Shown here: piece after piece, positions 34,616 to 42,929 of the stretch
Numbering within the stretch: the stretch's first letter is position 1
How the letters are laid out: each line of letters begins with the position of its first letter
Program-made: the position numbers and the translations under genes
Assembly: GCF_039543665.1 (NCBI RefSeq)
Contig: NZ_BAABKE010000002.1
Location: forward strand, 1 to 64,000
Origin: Wohlfahrtiimonas larvae
GTDB lineage: Bacteria; Pseudomonadota; Gammaproteobacteria; Cardiobacteriales; Wohlfahrtiimonadaceae
DNA: 64,000 bases
Direction: 5' to 3'
Notes under the pieces: generated by a model
What the model was told of the DNA's origin: nothing
Databases searched by the model: none
The model's input: the letters and a program-made list of their open reading frames with translations, nothing else

Positions 34616-35818
34616 ATGGCAATTTTAGATGCATATTTTGGGGAGTTTGGTGGTCAATACGTGCCTGAGTTATTGATTCCAGCGTTAGATCAATTAGAAA
34701 AAGCATTTGTAGAAGCAAAAGAAGATCCAGAATTCCAAGCTGAGTTTATGGATTTATTGAAAAACTTTGCAGGCAGACCAACAGCGTTAACATTGTGTCA
34801 AAACTTAACCAAAGGTACGAAATCAAAGTTATATCTAAAGCGTGAAGATTTATTGCATGGCGGTGCGCATAAAACTAACCAAGTATTGGGTCAGGCATTA
34901 TTAGCAAAACGTATGGGCAAAACTGAAATCATTGCAGAAACAGGCGCAGGTCAACATGGTGTGGCAACAGCAATTGCATGTGCATTATTGGGCTTAAAAT
35001 GCCGTGTATATATGGGTGCAAAAGACGTAGAGCGCCAAGAGCCAAATGTGTTTCGCATGAAAATGATGGGTGCAACAGTCATTCCAGTGCATTCAGGTAC
35101 AGCAACATTGAAAGCAGCATGTACAGAAGCATTGCGTGACTGGGCTGAAAACTACCAAACAACACATTATTTATTAGGCACAGCAGCAGGCCCGCATCCA
35201 TTCCCAACGATTGTACGTGAATTCCAAAAGATGATCGGTGAAGAAGCAAAAGCACAAATCTTATCAAGAGAAGGTCGTTTGCCTGATAAAGTTTTGGCTT
35301 GTATTGGTGGTGGTTCAAATGCGATAGGTATGTTTGCTGATTTTATCCCTGAAGAAGGCGTTGAATTGATTGGTGTTGAACCAGGTGGTTACGGTATTGA
35401 AACAGGCAAGCACGGCGCGCCATTAGGGCACGGCAAAACAGGGATTTTCTTTGGTATGAAATCCCCAATGATGCAGGATCAAGAAGGGCAAATTGAAGAA
35501 TCTCACTCAGTTTCAGCAGGTTTAGATTTCCCATCTGTCGGCCCACAACATGCGCATTTACAAGCCATTGGTCGTGCGCAATATGTTTCTATTACAGATG
35601 ATGAAGCATTAGAGGCATTTAAAGCACTGTGCCGTAATGAAGGGATCATTCCTGCATTGGAATCATCACACGCATTAGCGCATGCATTGAAGATCATCCA
35701 CGAAAATCCTGAAAAAGAGCAGCTAATTTTGGTGAACTTATCAGGCCGTGGTGATAAGGATATTTTTACAGTGGCGAAAATTTTTGCAGAGCAAGAAGCA
35801 CAAGGAAAGGGAGAATAA
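34616..35818 (+). CDS. trpB: Tryptophan synthase beta subunit
   Basis: A 400-residue PLP enzyme that condenses indole and serine. It has the PLP lysine in G-G-A-H-K-T-N-Q, the G-A-G-Q-H-G-V-A-T segment, and the phosphate-binding G-G-G-S-N-A. The N-terminal F-G-E-F-G-G-Q-Y-V-P-E-L is standard and a GGAAGGA ribosome site lies upstream. Two nt separate its stop from trpA. Confidence 0.98.
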   Translation: MAILDAYFGEFGGQYVPELLIPALDQLEKAFVEAKEDPEFQAEFMDLLKNFAGRPTALTLCQNLTKGTKSKLYLKREDLLHGGAHKTNQVLGQALLAKRMGKTEIIAETGAGQHGVATAIACALLGLKCRVYMGAKDVERQEPNVFRMKMMGATVIPVHSGTATLKAACTEALRDWAENYQTTHYLLGTAAGPHPFPTIVREFQKMIGEEAKAQILSREGRLPDKVLACIGGGSNAIGMFADFIPEEGVELIGVEPGGYGIETGKHGAPLGHGKTGIFFGMKSPMMQDQEGQIEESHSVSAGLDFPSVGPQHAHLQAIGRAQYVSITDDEALEAFKALCRNEGIIPALESSHALAHALKIIHENPEKEQLILVNLSGRGDKDIFTVAKIFAEQEAQGKGE

Positions 35819-35820
35819 TC

Positions 35821-36624
35821 ATGAGTCGTTACGCTAAAAAATTCAGCGAGTTGAAAGCTAAAAATGAAGGTGCTTTTATCCCATTTGTGATGATTGGTGA
35901 TCCTAATCCTGAAGATTCTTTAACCATTATAGAAACTTTGGTGGAAAATGGTGCAGATGGCTTGGAGTTGGGCGTTCCGTTTTCTGATCCAATGGCAGAT
36001 GGCCCAATCATTCAAGATGCAGGTATTCGTGCATTTGATGCTGGTACTAATGTTGCAAAATCTTTTGAGATCATTGCAAAAGTGCGTGCGAAATATCCTG
36101 AGATTCCAATCGGCTTATTGATGTATGCAAACTTGGTTTATCGCCCAACTTTGGATGTGTTCTATAAAAAAATGGCAGAAATCGGTGTAGATTCTGTATT
36201 AGTTGTGGATGTGCCATTGAGTGAATTTAAACCATTCAAAGAAGTTGCACGTGCTAATGGTATTGAGTCAATCTTCATCATTCCACCGAATGCGAGTGAA
36301 GAAACTGTTCGCAAAACAGCAGAAGCCGCAGAAGGTTACATCTATTTAATGTCACGCAGTGGTACTACAGGCTTAAATAAAGCAACGGATGCAGGTTTGC
36401 CTAACTTAGTGAAATTGATTCGTTCTGTAACAAATGTACCAATCGTGCAAGGCTTTGGTATCAGTACGAAAGAACAAGTGAAAGATGCGATTACAATGGG
36501 TGTGGATGGTGCAATTTCAGGTTCATATATTGTGTCATTGATCGCAAAGCATCATCACAATATGGATGAGCTGAAAGCAGTTTTGAAAGACACTGTAACA
36601 GCACTGAAATCAGGCACAAAGTAG
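35821..36624 (+). CDS. trpA: Tryptophan synthase alpha subunit
   Basis: A 267-residue TIM-barrel enzyme that releases indole from indole-3-glycerol phosphate. The catalytic Glu and Asp lie in L-E-L-G-V-P-F-S-D-P-M-A-D-G-P. The flexible loop S-R-S-G-T-T-G and the phosphate site G-F-G-I-S are present. The last 89 bp (36536-36624) recur at 37652-37740, showing that DNA was inserted at or recombined into the gene end without destroying it. Confidence 0.97.
   Translation: MSRYAKKFSELKAKNEGAFIPFVMIGDPNPEDSLTIIETLVENGADGLELGVPFSDPMADGPIIQDAGIRAFDAGTNVAKSFEIIAKVRAKYPEIPIGLLMYANLVYRPTLDVFYKKMAEIGVDSVLVVDVPLSEFKPFKEVARANGIESIFIIPPNASEETVRKTAEAAEGYIYLMSRSGTTGLNKATDAGLPNLVKLIRSVTNVPIVQGFGISTKEQVKDAITMGVDGAISGSYIVSLIAKHHHNMDELKAVLKDTVTALKSGTK
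36536..36624 (+). repeat. Direct repeat copy 1: functional trpA 3' end
   Basis: These 89 bp match 37652-37740 at 85 positions without gaps. This copy is part of the intact trpA frame and marks the left boundary of a 1.0-kb insertion. Confidence 0.92.
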
Positions 36625-36639
36625 ATTATTTATGATTTG

Positions 36640-36681
36640 AAAGCCATCTATCTCTTTATGGAATAGATGGCTTTGTATTTT
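36640..36681 (+). terminator. Terminator of the trp operon
   Basis: AAAGCCATCTAT (36640-36651) pairs perfectly with ATAGATGGCTTT (36663-36674), followed by GTATTTTT. Confidence 0.85.
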
Positions 36682-36732
36682 TATCTTATAATTGCAACTA
36701 TAATTAAATATTATAAATTTGCATGAGAGAGA

Positions 36733-37248
36733 ATGAATACAAGGATTGAACAAATAATTACAGCCAATAATGTTGATTTTATCATTAACCTTGGGAGTTA
36801 TGGCTGGAGTGATATTTTTTGGGTAGTTGATAATAAGCCTATTAATATTGATTCTATTACTCATGTTTTTAGTGACCCTCATGATGAAATTTTAGATATT
36901 TGTTTAGATTTACTAGATTCTAAAAACTGTGAGCTTTATTTATTTCATGAGCCAGGTGCAACTAAAATTTCTTTTGAGGTTCTCAAAGAACATCAACATC
37001 TTGTAAAAGTCATCATCTATGATGTTTTAGATATAATTTATCAACCAACAAAAGATGTAGTTCTAAAAGAGGTAGAATCGTTTGTTATGGTTAAACAACA
37101 ATTTTTAATTATTGCATATCTTCAGTATAAGAAAATTACGCTATTATTACGAAATAGGCTATATTCACGTAGTAGATGTAGCGATTTTCCAATTGTAAAG
37201 TTTAAAGAGTTAGAGTTAAAGATGAGGAAGGATAGTCTCATAGATTAA
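36733..37248 (+). CDS. Hypothetical protein in the trpA-flanked insertion
   Basis: A 171-residue protein I do not recognise. It is soluble, rich in Ile, Asp and Leu, with no signal peptide or membrane helix and a basic C-terminus (Y-S-R-S-R-C-S; K-M-R-K-D). A GAGAGA purine stretch is 5-6 nt before the ATG. Base composition is more AT-rich than the trp genes around it. It lies inside the 36625-37651 segment bounded by the trpA repeats, so it was probably acquired. An immunity or antitoxin role would fit small orphan genes of this kind but nothing in the sequence shows it. Confidence 0.65.
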   Translation: MNTRIEQIITANNVDFIINLGSYGWSDIFWVVDNKPINIDSITHVFSDPHDEILDICLDLLDSKNCELYLFHEPGATKISFEVLKEHQHLVKVIIYDVLDIIYQPTKDVVLKEVESFVMVKQQFLIIAYLQYKKITLLLRNRLYSRSRCSDFPIVKFKELELKMRKDSLID

Positions 37249-37304
37249 AGTATGAATAGTAAGTGCATTAGGCTAATCTAAAGTAAGAATTATAGGAAAA
37301 TCAT

Positions 37305-37634
37305 TTGGAAAACTTTAATTTTCAAATCACAACAATGCCAATCAGCCGTCCAGCAGATTACTATTTAACATGTTTGGATGGTAGTGTTTTTTTGGATTTT
37401 AATAATATTAATGGGTTGATTTATTTAGTCAGAGTATCATTTGATGGCTTTGGTTGTTGTAATTTAGGGGATGAATCAAAACCGCTGAAGGAAGTTGATT
37501 CGATACAATTTATTGAAATGTTTCAAAGGCAGTGTTTAGAACAAAATACTATAGAAGGCTTAGTTAAAGAGTTAATTCTGATAAATAAATCAATTGTTTG
37601 GCAAGATGCTATAGAGCAATATAATTTGATCTAG
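37305..37634 (+). CDS. Hypothetical small protein in the trpA-flanked insertion
   Basis: A 109-residue acidic protein I do not recognise. It starts with TTG, supported by AGGAAA about 7 nt upstream. Features are a Phe/Tyr-rich first half (Y-Y-L-T-C-L-D-G-S-V-F-L-D-F), a C-C pair in G-F-G-C-C-N-L-G and a helical C-terminal half. It lies 56 nt after the other inserted gene on the same strand. Size and acidity resemble immunity proteins of polymorphic toxins, but this is speculation. Confidence 0.6.
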   Translation: MENFNFQITTMPISRPADYYLTCLDGSVFLDFNNINGLIYLVRVSFDGFGCCNLGDESKPLKEVDSIQFIEMFQRQCLEQNTIEGLVKELILINKSIVWQDAIEQYNLI

Positions 37635-37651
37635 TATTTTTCATGTTTAAC

Positions 37652-37740
37652 CATTGGTTGCAAAACATCATCACAATATGGATGAGCTGAAAGCAGTTTT
37701 AAAAGACACTGTAACAGCACTGAAATCAGGCACAAAGTAG
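37652..37740 (+). repeat. Direct repeat copy 2: orphan trpA 3'-end fragment
   Basis: An 89-bp fragment that would encode the last 28 TrpA residues and stop but has no gene body before it. It differs from copy 1 at four positions. Two fall in one codon (Ile to Val) and two are silent third-position changes, so it looks like a diverged allele still under selection until recently. It ends 62 bp before the initiator tRNA. Confidence 0.92.
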
Positions 37741-37779
37741 TATGAGTACTATTTACGCAGTAATTTATTGAAAACTGTG

Positions 37780-37785
37780 TATAAT
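37780..37785 (+). promoter_or_regulatory. -10 box of the initiator tRNA gene
   Basis: A perfect TATAAT lies 17 bp upstream of the tRNA 5' end. No strong -35 is visible at standard spacing. Confidence 0.6.
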
Positions 37786-37802
37786 GCATCACTCAATACA
37801 GA

Positions 37803-37879
<77 letters not shown>

Positions 37880-37885
37880 AATATT

Positions 37886-37914
37886 AAAGCCCTCATGATT
37901 TCATGAGGGCTTTT
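37886..37914. terminator. Terminator between tRNA-fMet and the ydhR gene
   Basis: AAAGCCCTCATGA (37886-37898) pairs with TCATGAGGGCTTT (37901-37913), with a T tract on the plus strand and A-rich flank usable on the minus strand. Confidence 0.88.
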
Positions 37915-37919
37915 CTTAT

Positions 37920-38222
37920 TTACAATGGCGCTTTGTCAATTTGAGATAAAGCTTCATTCACCGCGAAGATTTTGCCATTCACATGAGGAATGCCAAATGA
38001 CTTCAAACGAGCAGAATGCATCGCTAAATAACGTTCTGCATCTGCCTTGTTATCGAATAGATAAATACCACCAGCTTCATTGGCATCTTTATTTTCTGTC
38101 CAAATTTTCCAAACTAATCCTGCTTCTTCAGCGATAGAATGAGCCAAATCATTCATTGCAGCAGTCATTTCATCACCCCAAGGGCCAGTATAAGGGAAAT
38201 CAACTTGTAGAATATAGTTCAT
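37920..38222 (-). CDS. ydhR: YdhR-family putative monooxygenase
   Basis: A 100-residue ferredoxin-fold (ABM-like) protein. It matches E. coli YdhR closely: G-P-W-G-D-E-M, W-K-I-W-T-E-N, E-A-G-G-I-Y-L-F and the C-terminal V-N-E-A-L-S-Q-I. The fold suggests a small dimeric oxygenase of aromatic compounds, but no reaction is established. It follows dbpA by 17 nt on the same strand and may be co-transcribed. Confidence 0.88.
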   Translation of the reverse strand: MNYILQVDFPYTGPWGDEMTAAMNDLAHSIAEEAGLVWKIWTENKDANEAGGIYLFDNKADAERYLAMHSARLKSFGIPHVNGKIFAVNEALSQIDKAPL

Positions 38223-38239
38223 ATTTATCTCCTAAATAT

Positions 38240-39634
38240 TTATTCGCCCACAATTCTTGCTCGGCAACGAATGCCTTTGATTGGGGATTTCCAAATTTGA
38301 TCCACAGCTTCTTTTGCGTATTTACGTGAAACAGCAACGTAAGCTTGTAGTGGCAATAAGTTGATTTTGCCCACATCTTTACCTGCAATTTCGCCTTTTG
38401 CTGTTAAAGCACCTAAAATATCACCCGCGCTGATTTTAGATTTTTTACCTTCGCTGATTTCAATTGTCACCATTGGTGCGATCAATGAAATTGGTTTTAC
38501 ATCTTTCAAATCATTCGCTGAAAATTTTGGGATAGATTTTTCGATATAAGCTTCTACTTCTTCCAAACGATGCAATTTAGAAGCTAACACTAAACTTGCT
38601 GCAATCCCTGTTTTGCCTGCACGGCCAGTACGACCAATACGATGTACATAAACTTCAGGATCAAATGGCAAATCATAGTTGATCACCATAGATAAATCCG
38701 CGATATCTAAACCACGAGCAGCAACATCTGTTGCCACTAACACACGGCAGCTACGATTACTGAAGCGCAACAATACTTGGTCACGATCACGCTGTTCTAA
38801 ATCACCATGCAAGGATAAAACATCGATATCCTGCGCATATAAATAATTTTCTAATTCGATACAAGCGGCGATTGTGTTACAGAAAATCACAGTAGATTCA
38901 GGCTCATGGCGATACAATAATTTAGCAACTAATGCATCTTTTTCGCTGTTGTTATCATGCAATACAACAGATTGATCAATTTTAGGCTCATCCGCCTTTG
39001 TTTCTTCAATTTTAACCATCACAGGATTATGTTGAATGCGTGAGCTGATGGCTTGAATATTTTCAGGGTAAGTTGCTGAAAATAGCAAAGTTTGACGTTT
39101 TCTAGGTGCATAACTAATGATGGCATCCATTTCATCAGCAAAGCCCATATCGAGCATACGATCCGCTTCGTCGAGTACAAACATTTTGATGTTTTTTAAG
39201 CTTAATGTGTTGCGCTTTAAGTGATCCAAAATTCTGCCAGGCGTACCAACCGCAATGTGCGGTGGATGTTGGCTCATGGAATGCACTTGTCGTGCAACTG
39301 GAACGCCGCCACAAATGCTAGAAATCTTTAAGTTCGGAATGTAACGGGCTAAACGGCGCAATTCTTTGCTCACTTGATCAGCCAATTCACGCGTAGGGCA
39401 CAATACTAAACTTTGTGTAGAGAATTGTGTTGCATCAATGGTTTCCAACAAGCCAATACCGAAAGCTGCTGTTTTTCCGCTCCCTGTTTTGGCTTGTGCC
39501 ACAATGTCTTTACCGTTCAAAATTGCAGGCAAAGCAGCTGCTTGAATTGGCGTCATTGTTAAATAACCTAAGTCTTTTAGGTTATCTAATTGTGCGGTAG
39601 GAAGGGAAAGCTCAGAAAAGTTTTGGATAGCCAC
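38240..39634 (-). CDS. dbpA: DEAD-box ATP-dependent RNA helicase DbpA
   Basis: A 464-residue helicase that acts in assembly of the 50S subunit through 23S rRNA hairpin 92. Motifs in order are the Q motif (T-M-T-P-I-Q), A-K-T-G-S-G-K-T, P-T-R-E-L-A, D-E-A-D, S-A-T, and H-R-I-G-R-T-G-R. The C-terminal RNA-binding domain reads S-A-G-D-I-L-G-A-L-T, as in E. coli DbpA. The start GTG at 39634 is preferred (GAGAA 8 nt upstream) over a TTG at 39646. Confidence 0.93.
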   Translation of the reverse strand: MAIQNFSELSLPTAQLDNLKDLGYLTMTPIQAAALPAILNGKDIVAQAKTGSGKTAAFGIGLLETIDATQFSTQSLVLCPTRELADQVSKELRRLARYIPNLKISSICGGVPVARQVHSMSQHPPHIAVGTPGRILDHLKRNTLSLKNIKMFVLDEADRMLDMGFADEMDAIISYAPRKRQTLLFSATYPENIQAISSRIQHNPVMVKIEETKADEPKIDQSVVLHDNNSEKDALVAKLLYRHEPESTVIFCNTIAACIELENYLYAQDIDVLSLHGDLEQRDRDQVLLRFSNRSCRVLVATDVAARGLDIADLSMVINYDLPFDPEVYVHRIGRTGRAGKTGIAASLVLASKLHRLEEVEAYIEKSIPKFSANDLKDVKPISLIAPMVTIEISEGKKSKISAGDILGALTAKGEIAGKDVGKINLLPLQAYVAVSRKYAKEAVDQIWKSPIKGIRCRARIVGE

Positions 39635-39697
39635 GATGATTCTCAATATAATTCAATATAATAATGTGTGAACTATACTGAAAATCGATGAAACAAT

Positions 39698-40615
39698 CTA
39701 CTTTTGATGTGAATCGCTGTGAATGATCACTTTGCTACGCTTTTTAAATTGCGACACGGACAAGCCACCCAAAACTAAGGCAATCCCAGTACCAGACATC
39801 CAAGTGAGCCTTTCATGTAATACGATCATGGATAAAATCACAGTAACCATCGGTACAGCATTAATGTATAAACTCGCTTTGATTGCCCCTAATGATTTTA
39901 ATGCTAAATTCCAAGTGACAAAGCAGATGGCAGAAGCACCTAAACCCAAAAACATTAAGTTTAAAATCACAGTTGTGCTGAGGTAGTTATTAATATTGAA
40001 ATCAACATTTGCAAATGGAATGATGGGCAACATGAATAAAATACCGTACATGAATGTTCTGCGAGTTGTTTGGATTGTGTTATAGCCAAATGAGCTGATT
40101 TTCTTAGAGAAAATAGAATAGAACGACCAAATGATCGCAGCGAGTAATGCTAAAAAGTCACCTTTTAAGTTGATCTGTAATTCTGTTGCACCACTGAAAC
40201 TCATTAAACCAACACCAATGAATGATAAAATCATACCGAAATAAAATTGTGGTCGGATGGTTTCATCTTTTAAGAAGAAGCGCGCCAATAATACAGTAAA
40301 GAAGGGCGATGTGGATGCGATCAATGCTGCATTCGATGCTAATGTATAAATGAGTGCATTATTTTCAAATAAGTAATAGAGCGTGATCCCGCATAAACCT
40401 GCTGCTGCAAAATAGGCTTCTTGCTTTAATGTTGTGCTTTTTAATCGCTTTGGAAATAGTAGCATTAAGAAGCATGTACCCATCACAAAGCGAGTGAGCA
40501 GAATCTCCATCGGTGATAAATCATTGTGTAAGAGGATTTTTGTGGAAACGAAAGTTGTGCCCCATAACAGAATAGTGAGCAGGGCGAGCGTGTGTCCTCT
40601 GAGTTCTTGATTCAT
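39698..40615 (-). CDS. EamA/DMT-family transporter
   Basis: A 305-residue membrane protein with ten helices in two EamA repeats (W-G-T-T-F-V-S-T-K near the start; G-D-F-L-A-L-L-A-A-I-I-W-S-F-Y-S in the second half). The family exports metabolites and amino acids. It is transcribed alone after the terminator at 40695. Substrate cannot be told. Confidence 0.88.
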   Translation of the reverse strand: MNQELRGHTLALLTILLWGTTFVSTKILLHNDLSPMEILLTRFVMGTCFLMLLFPKRLKSTTLKQEAYFAAAGLCGITLYYLFENNALIYTLASNAALIASTSPFFTVLLARFFLKDETIRPQFYFGMILSFIGVGLMSFSGATELQINLKGDFLALLAAIIWSFYSIFSKKISSFGYNTIQTTRRTFMYGILFMLPIIPFANVDFNINNYLSTTVILNLMFLGLGASAICFVTWNLALKSLGAIKASLYINAVPMVTVILSMIVLHERLTWMSGTGIALVLGGLSVSQFKKRSKVIIHSDSHQK

Positions 40616-40694
40616 GATTTATTCCAAAACGGTGATACTAAGATCGGATTAAGGTTAATCAGTGTAATGGAAATTACTAATAAAGTTTGAATAA

Positions 40695-40734
40695 AAAAAT
40701 ATCCTCTGCATTTTTAAAATGAGAGGATATTTTT
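40695..40734. terminator. Long-stem terminator after cvfB
   Basis: AAAAATATCCTCT (40695-40707) pairs with AGAGGATATTTTT (40722-40734), extended by CATTTT/AAAATG inside. Both strands have T tracts; it serves the minus-strand gene. Confidence 0.85.
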
Positions 40735-40757
40735 AATGGAATATTTTTAAAGATTAC

Positions 40758-41612
40758 TTAATTATTTAATTCTATTTTATCTTTAAAAATTTTGATTTTT
40801 TTAGCTTTAAATAAACCGCCAATGGCACGTTTAAATGCTGATTTACTCACACCAAAACGGCGCTGGATTTCTTCAGGTGCGCTTTTATCACTCATTGGCA
40901 ATGAGCCATTGTTGATTTTTAAAGCTTCTAAGATTTTAGATTCCAAGCTGTTGCGATCTTCCGCTGTTTTGATCACAGGTTGTAATAGAATATCTAACTT
41001 GCCATCTTCGCGAACATTTTTGATGTAACCTGTTACTTCGCTACCGATTTGTGCATCATAGTTGATGTCACTTTTAAAAACTAAACCACGGTGAGCATGA
41101 TTTACGATCACGTTTAAGCCTAATGGTGTTCTGCTTTCGATCAAAAGCATCACTTCATCGCCTTCTTTGTAGCTGTGAGGGATTTGATCTAAGTATTTAT
41201 CATACTTCATGGTCGCTGTGATGCGCTGTGAACGTTCATCCATATATGTATAAACGATCGCAAAATCTTCAACCGCCAATGTGCCCACTTCTTCATTGAA
41301 TGGCAACATCAAATCTTTGGGTAAACCCCAATCCAAGAAAATGCCATAATCTGAAATTTCCACCACTTGAAGATCAGCAAATTTGCCAACTTCTGTGAAT
41401 GGCTTTTGTGTCGTTGCAGTTAATTTACCTTGTGCATTGGCATATACAAACACTTCCAAAGTATCCCCGATATTGGCAGGAATACTTCTTGGAATGGATT
41501 TGGTTGGCAGTAAAATATCACCTTCTAAAACTGCACCCGCAGAAGTCTTCTGCGTGATTTTTAGGTGATTCATACGGCCGATTTTTGGTTCTGAGTAACG
41601 ATAGTAAGACAT
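40758..41612 (-). CDS. CvfB/YitL-family S1-like RNA-binding protein
   Basis: A 284-residue cytosolic protein with tandem S1-like OB folds. One is seen in V-V-E-I-S-D-Y-G-I-F-L-D-W-G and another in V-T-G-Y-I-K-N-V-R-E-D-G-K-L-D. A C-terminal winged helix (R-F-G-V-S-K-S-A-F-K-R-A-I-G) completes it. Homologues are Bacillus YitL and Staphylococcus CvfB, which affects virulence gene expression. The ATG at 41612 has AAAGG upstream; starts at 41624 and further in are possible. Targets are unknown. Confidence 0.88.
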   Translation of the reverse strand: MSYYRYSEPKIGRMNHLKITQKTSAGAVLEGDILLPTKSIPRSIPANIGDTLEVFVYANAQGKLTATTQKPFTEVGKFADLQVVEISDYGIFLDWGLPKDLMLPFNEEVGTLAVEDFAIVYTYMDERSQRITATMKYDKYLDQIPHSYKEGDEVMLLIESRTPLGLNVIVNHAHRGLVFKSDINYDAQIGSEVTGYIKNVREDGKLDILLQPVIKTAEDRNSLESKILEALKINNGSLPMSDKSAPEEIQRRFGVSKSAFKRAIGGLFKAKKIKIFKDKIELNN

Positions 41613-41700
41613 TTGACCTTTCATCAAAGAATAGAATTATCAATAAATAGCGATAATTATAAACCTTACTGAGAAATTCTTCAGGAAAGATGAAAGATAT

Positions 41701-42825
41701 CTACGCTTTAATACGTTGAGTGATAAAAACCAAAACACTCAAAATCATCAAGCTCAATCCTAAATGTTGCCCATAAGCGACTAGCATCAAACCAATACCG
41801 ATGATTAGGTAATACATTAATCCCAAAATTGCGCCTGCTGTGCCCAATTTATCACCATAATTCATCAATGCTTTTGCCAAAATATTTGGGATTGCAATGC
41901 CATAAGCCATCACAACGCCAACCATTGGCAAAATGAAAAACCATTGGCTTTGTAAAATGAATACTAATACACTGCTGATTAATAAAATGATGCTCGCAAT
42001 TGTGACCAATTTTTCACTGCTGAACGCATATTTTTGAATCCAATGTTTATTCAAAAATGCGCCCAAGAAAGAACCTAAACCTAGTAAAATTCCACTTAAA
42101 CCAAATAAAGTATGGCTCAAATCTAATTGCTCAAACATAAAGGGTGCCAATTGATAGTAAGCAAATAGGGCAATGTTTAAGAATCCAATTAAGCATGCAT
42201 TTTTCAAGATGAAAGGATCACATAGCATCTCTTTTAATGTTGCGAAAAATGGCGGTTTGCTGATGTGTTCAGGTTTAGTTTCAGGCAAAATGAGTGTAAC
42301 CCAAGCCAATAATACAATTGCCATGAGAATTAATAAAATGAATACGCCATGATAGCCAGAAAAGCTCACCATCAATGCGCCCAATAACATGCCGACAATT
42401 GGGCTAATGGCTAAAGCAATGCCCATGATGGAAAATACATAGCGCAAAGTTTCACCTGATAAGCGATCACGCATGATGGTTTGTGTTCCGATAGAACCAA
42501 TGGCTGCTGAGAATGCCATGAGCATTCTGCACATCAATAATAGATCAAAATTTGTAGCAAAGATTGCCGCAACACAAGCAGTGCCATAAAGGAATAGAGC
42601 GATTAATACCGTTGGCTTTCTGCCTAACCAATCGCAACTATAACCCCAAATCACAACGCCAAATGCAAAGGCAATAAAGTAGAGGGATAATGTTTGCCCT
42701 GCATCGCTTTGGCTCACATCAAAGGCTGTTGCGATATCTGTGAGTGCTGGGCTATAAATAGTTTCCACGATTTGTGGAAACATCATCAATGCAATCAGCA
42801 AGGGGAGAGATAAAGTCTGTTTCAT
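41701..42825 (-). CDS. MFS transporter, Bcr/CflA-like
   Basis: A 374-residue 12-helix carrier. Drug/proton antiporter features are P-Q-I-V-E-T-I-Y-S-P-A-L-T-D-I-A in TM1, G-Y-S-C-D-W-L-G-R-K-P in loop 2-3 and R-D-R-L-S-G-E in loop 4-5. It follows the siderophore-interacting protein gene on the same strand. In such loci MFS carriers export or import siderophores, which is an inference here. The hairpin with T6 immediately before its ATG leaves no clear ribosome site. Confidence 0.85.
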   Translation of the reverse strand: MKQTLSLPLLIALMMFPQIVETIYSPALTDIATAFDVSQSDAGQTLSLYFIAFAFGVVIWGYSCDWLGRKPTVLIALFLYGTACVAAIFATNFDLLLMCRMLMAFSAAIGSIGTQTIMRDRLSGETLRYVFSIMGIALAISPIVGMLLGALMVSFSGYHGVFILLILMAIVLLAWVTLILPETKPEHISKPPFFATLKEMLCDPFILKNACLIGFLNIALFAYYQLAPFMFEQLDLSHTLFGLSGILLGLGSFLGAFLNKHWIQKYAFSSEKLVTIASIILLISSVLVFILQSQWFFILPMVGVVMAYGIAIPNILAKALMNYGDKLGTAGAILGLMYYLIIGIGLMLVAYGQHLGLSLMILSVLVFITQRIKA

Positions 42826-42830
42826 AAAAA

Positions 42831-42861
42831 ATTACCATTATTTGAAAACAACAATGGTAAT
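42831..42861 (-). promoter_or_regulatory. Hairpin with T-run directly before the MFS start codon
   Basis: ATTACCATT (42831-42839) pairs with AATGGTAAT (42853-42861). On the minus strand the hairpin runs into TTTTTT and then the ATG at 42825. It could be a weak terminator after the upstream gene or a translation-control element. Confidence 0.45.
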
Positions 42862-42929
42862 CTTTATTGGAGTTTCTGAATTTATAATCTAAGACAATAT
42901 TATTATAAATTCAGACAAGTTCTCTCACA

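Noticed and set aside
37652..37740. Independent small gene encoding the TrpA C-terminus
   Set aside because: No start codon or ribosome site for a separate product; best explained as a gene-end remnant.
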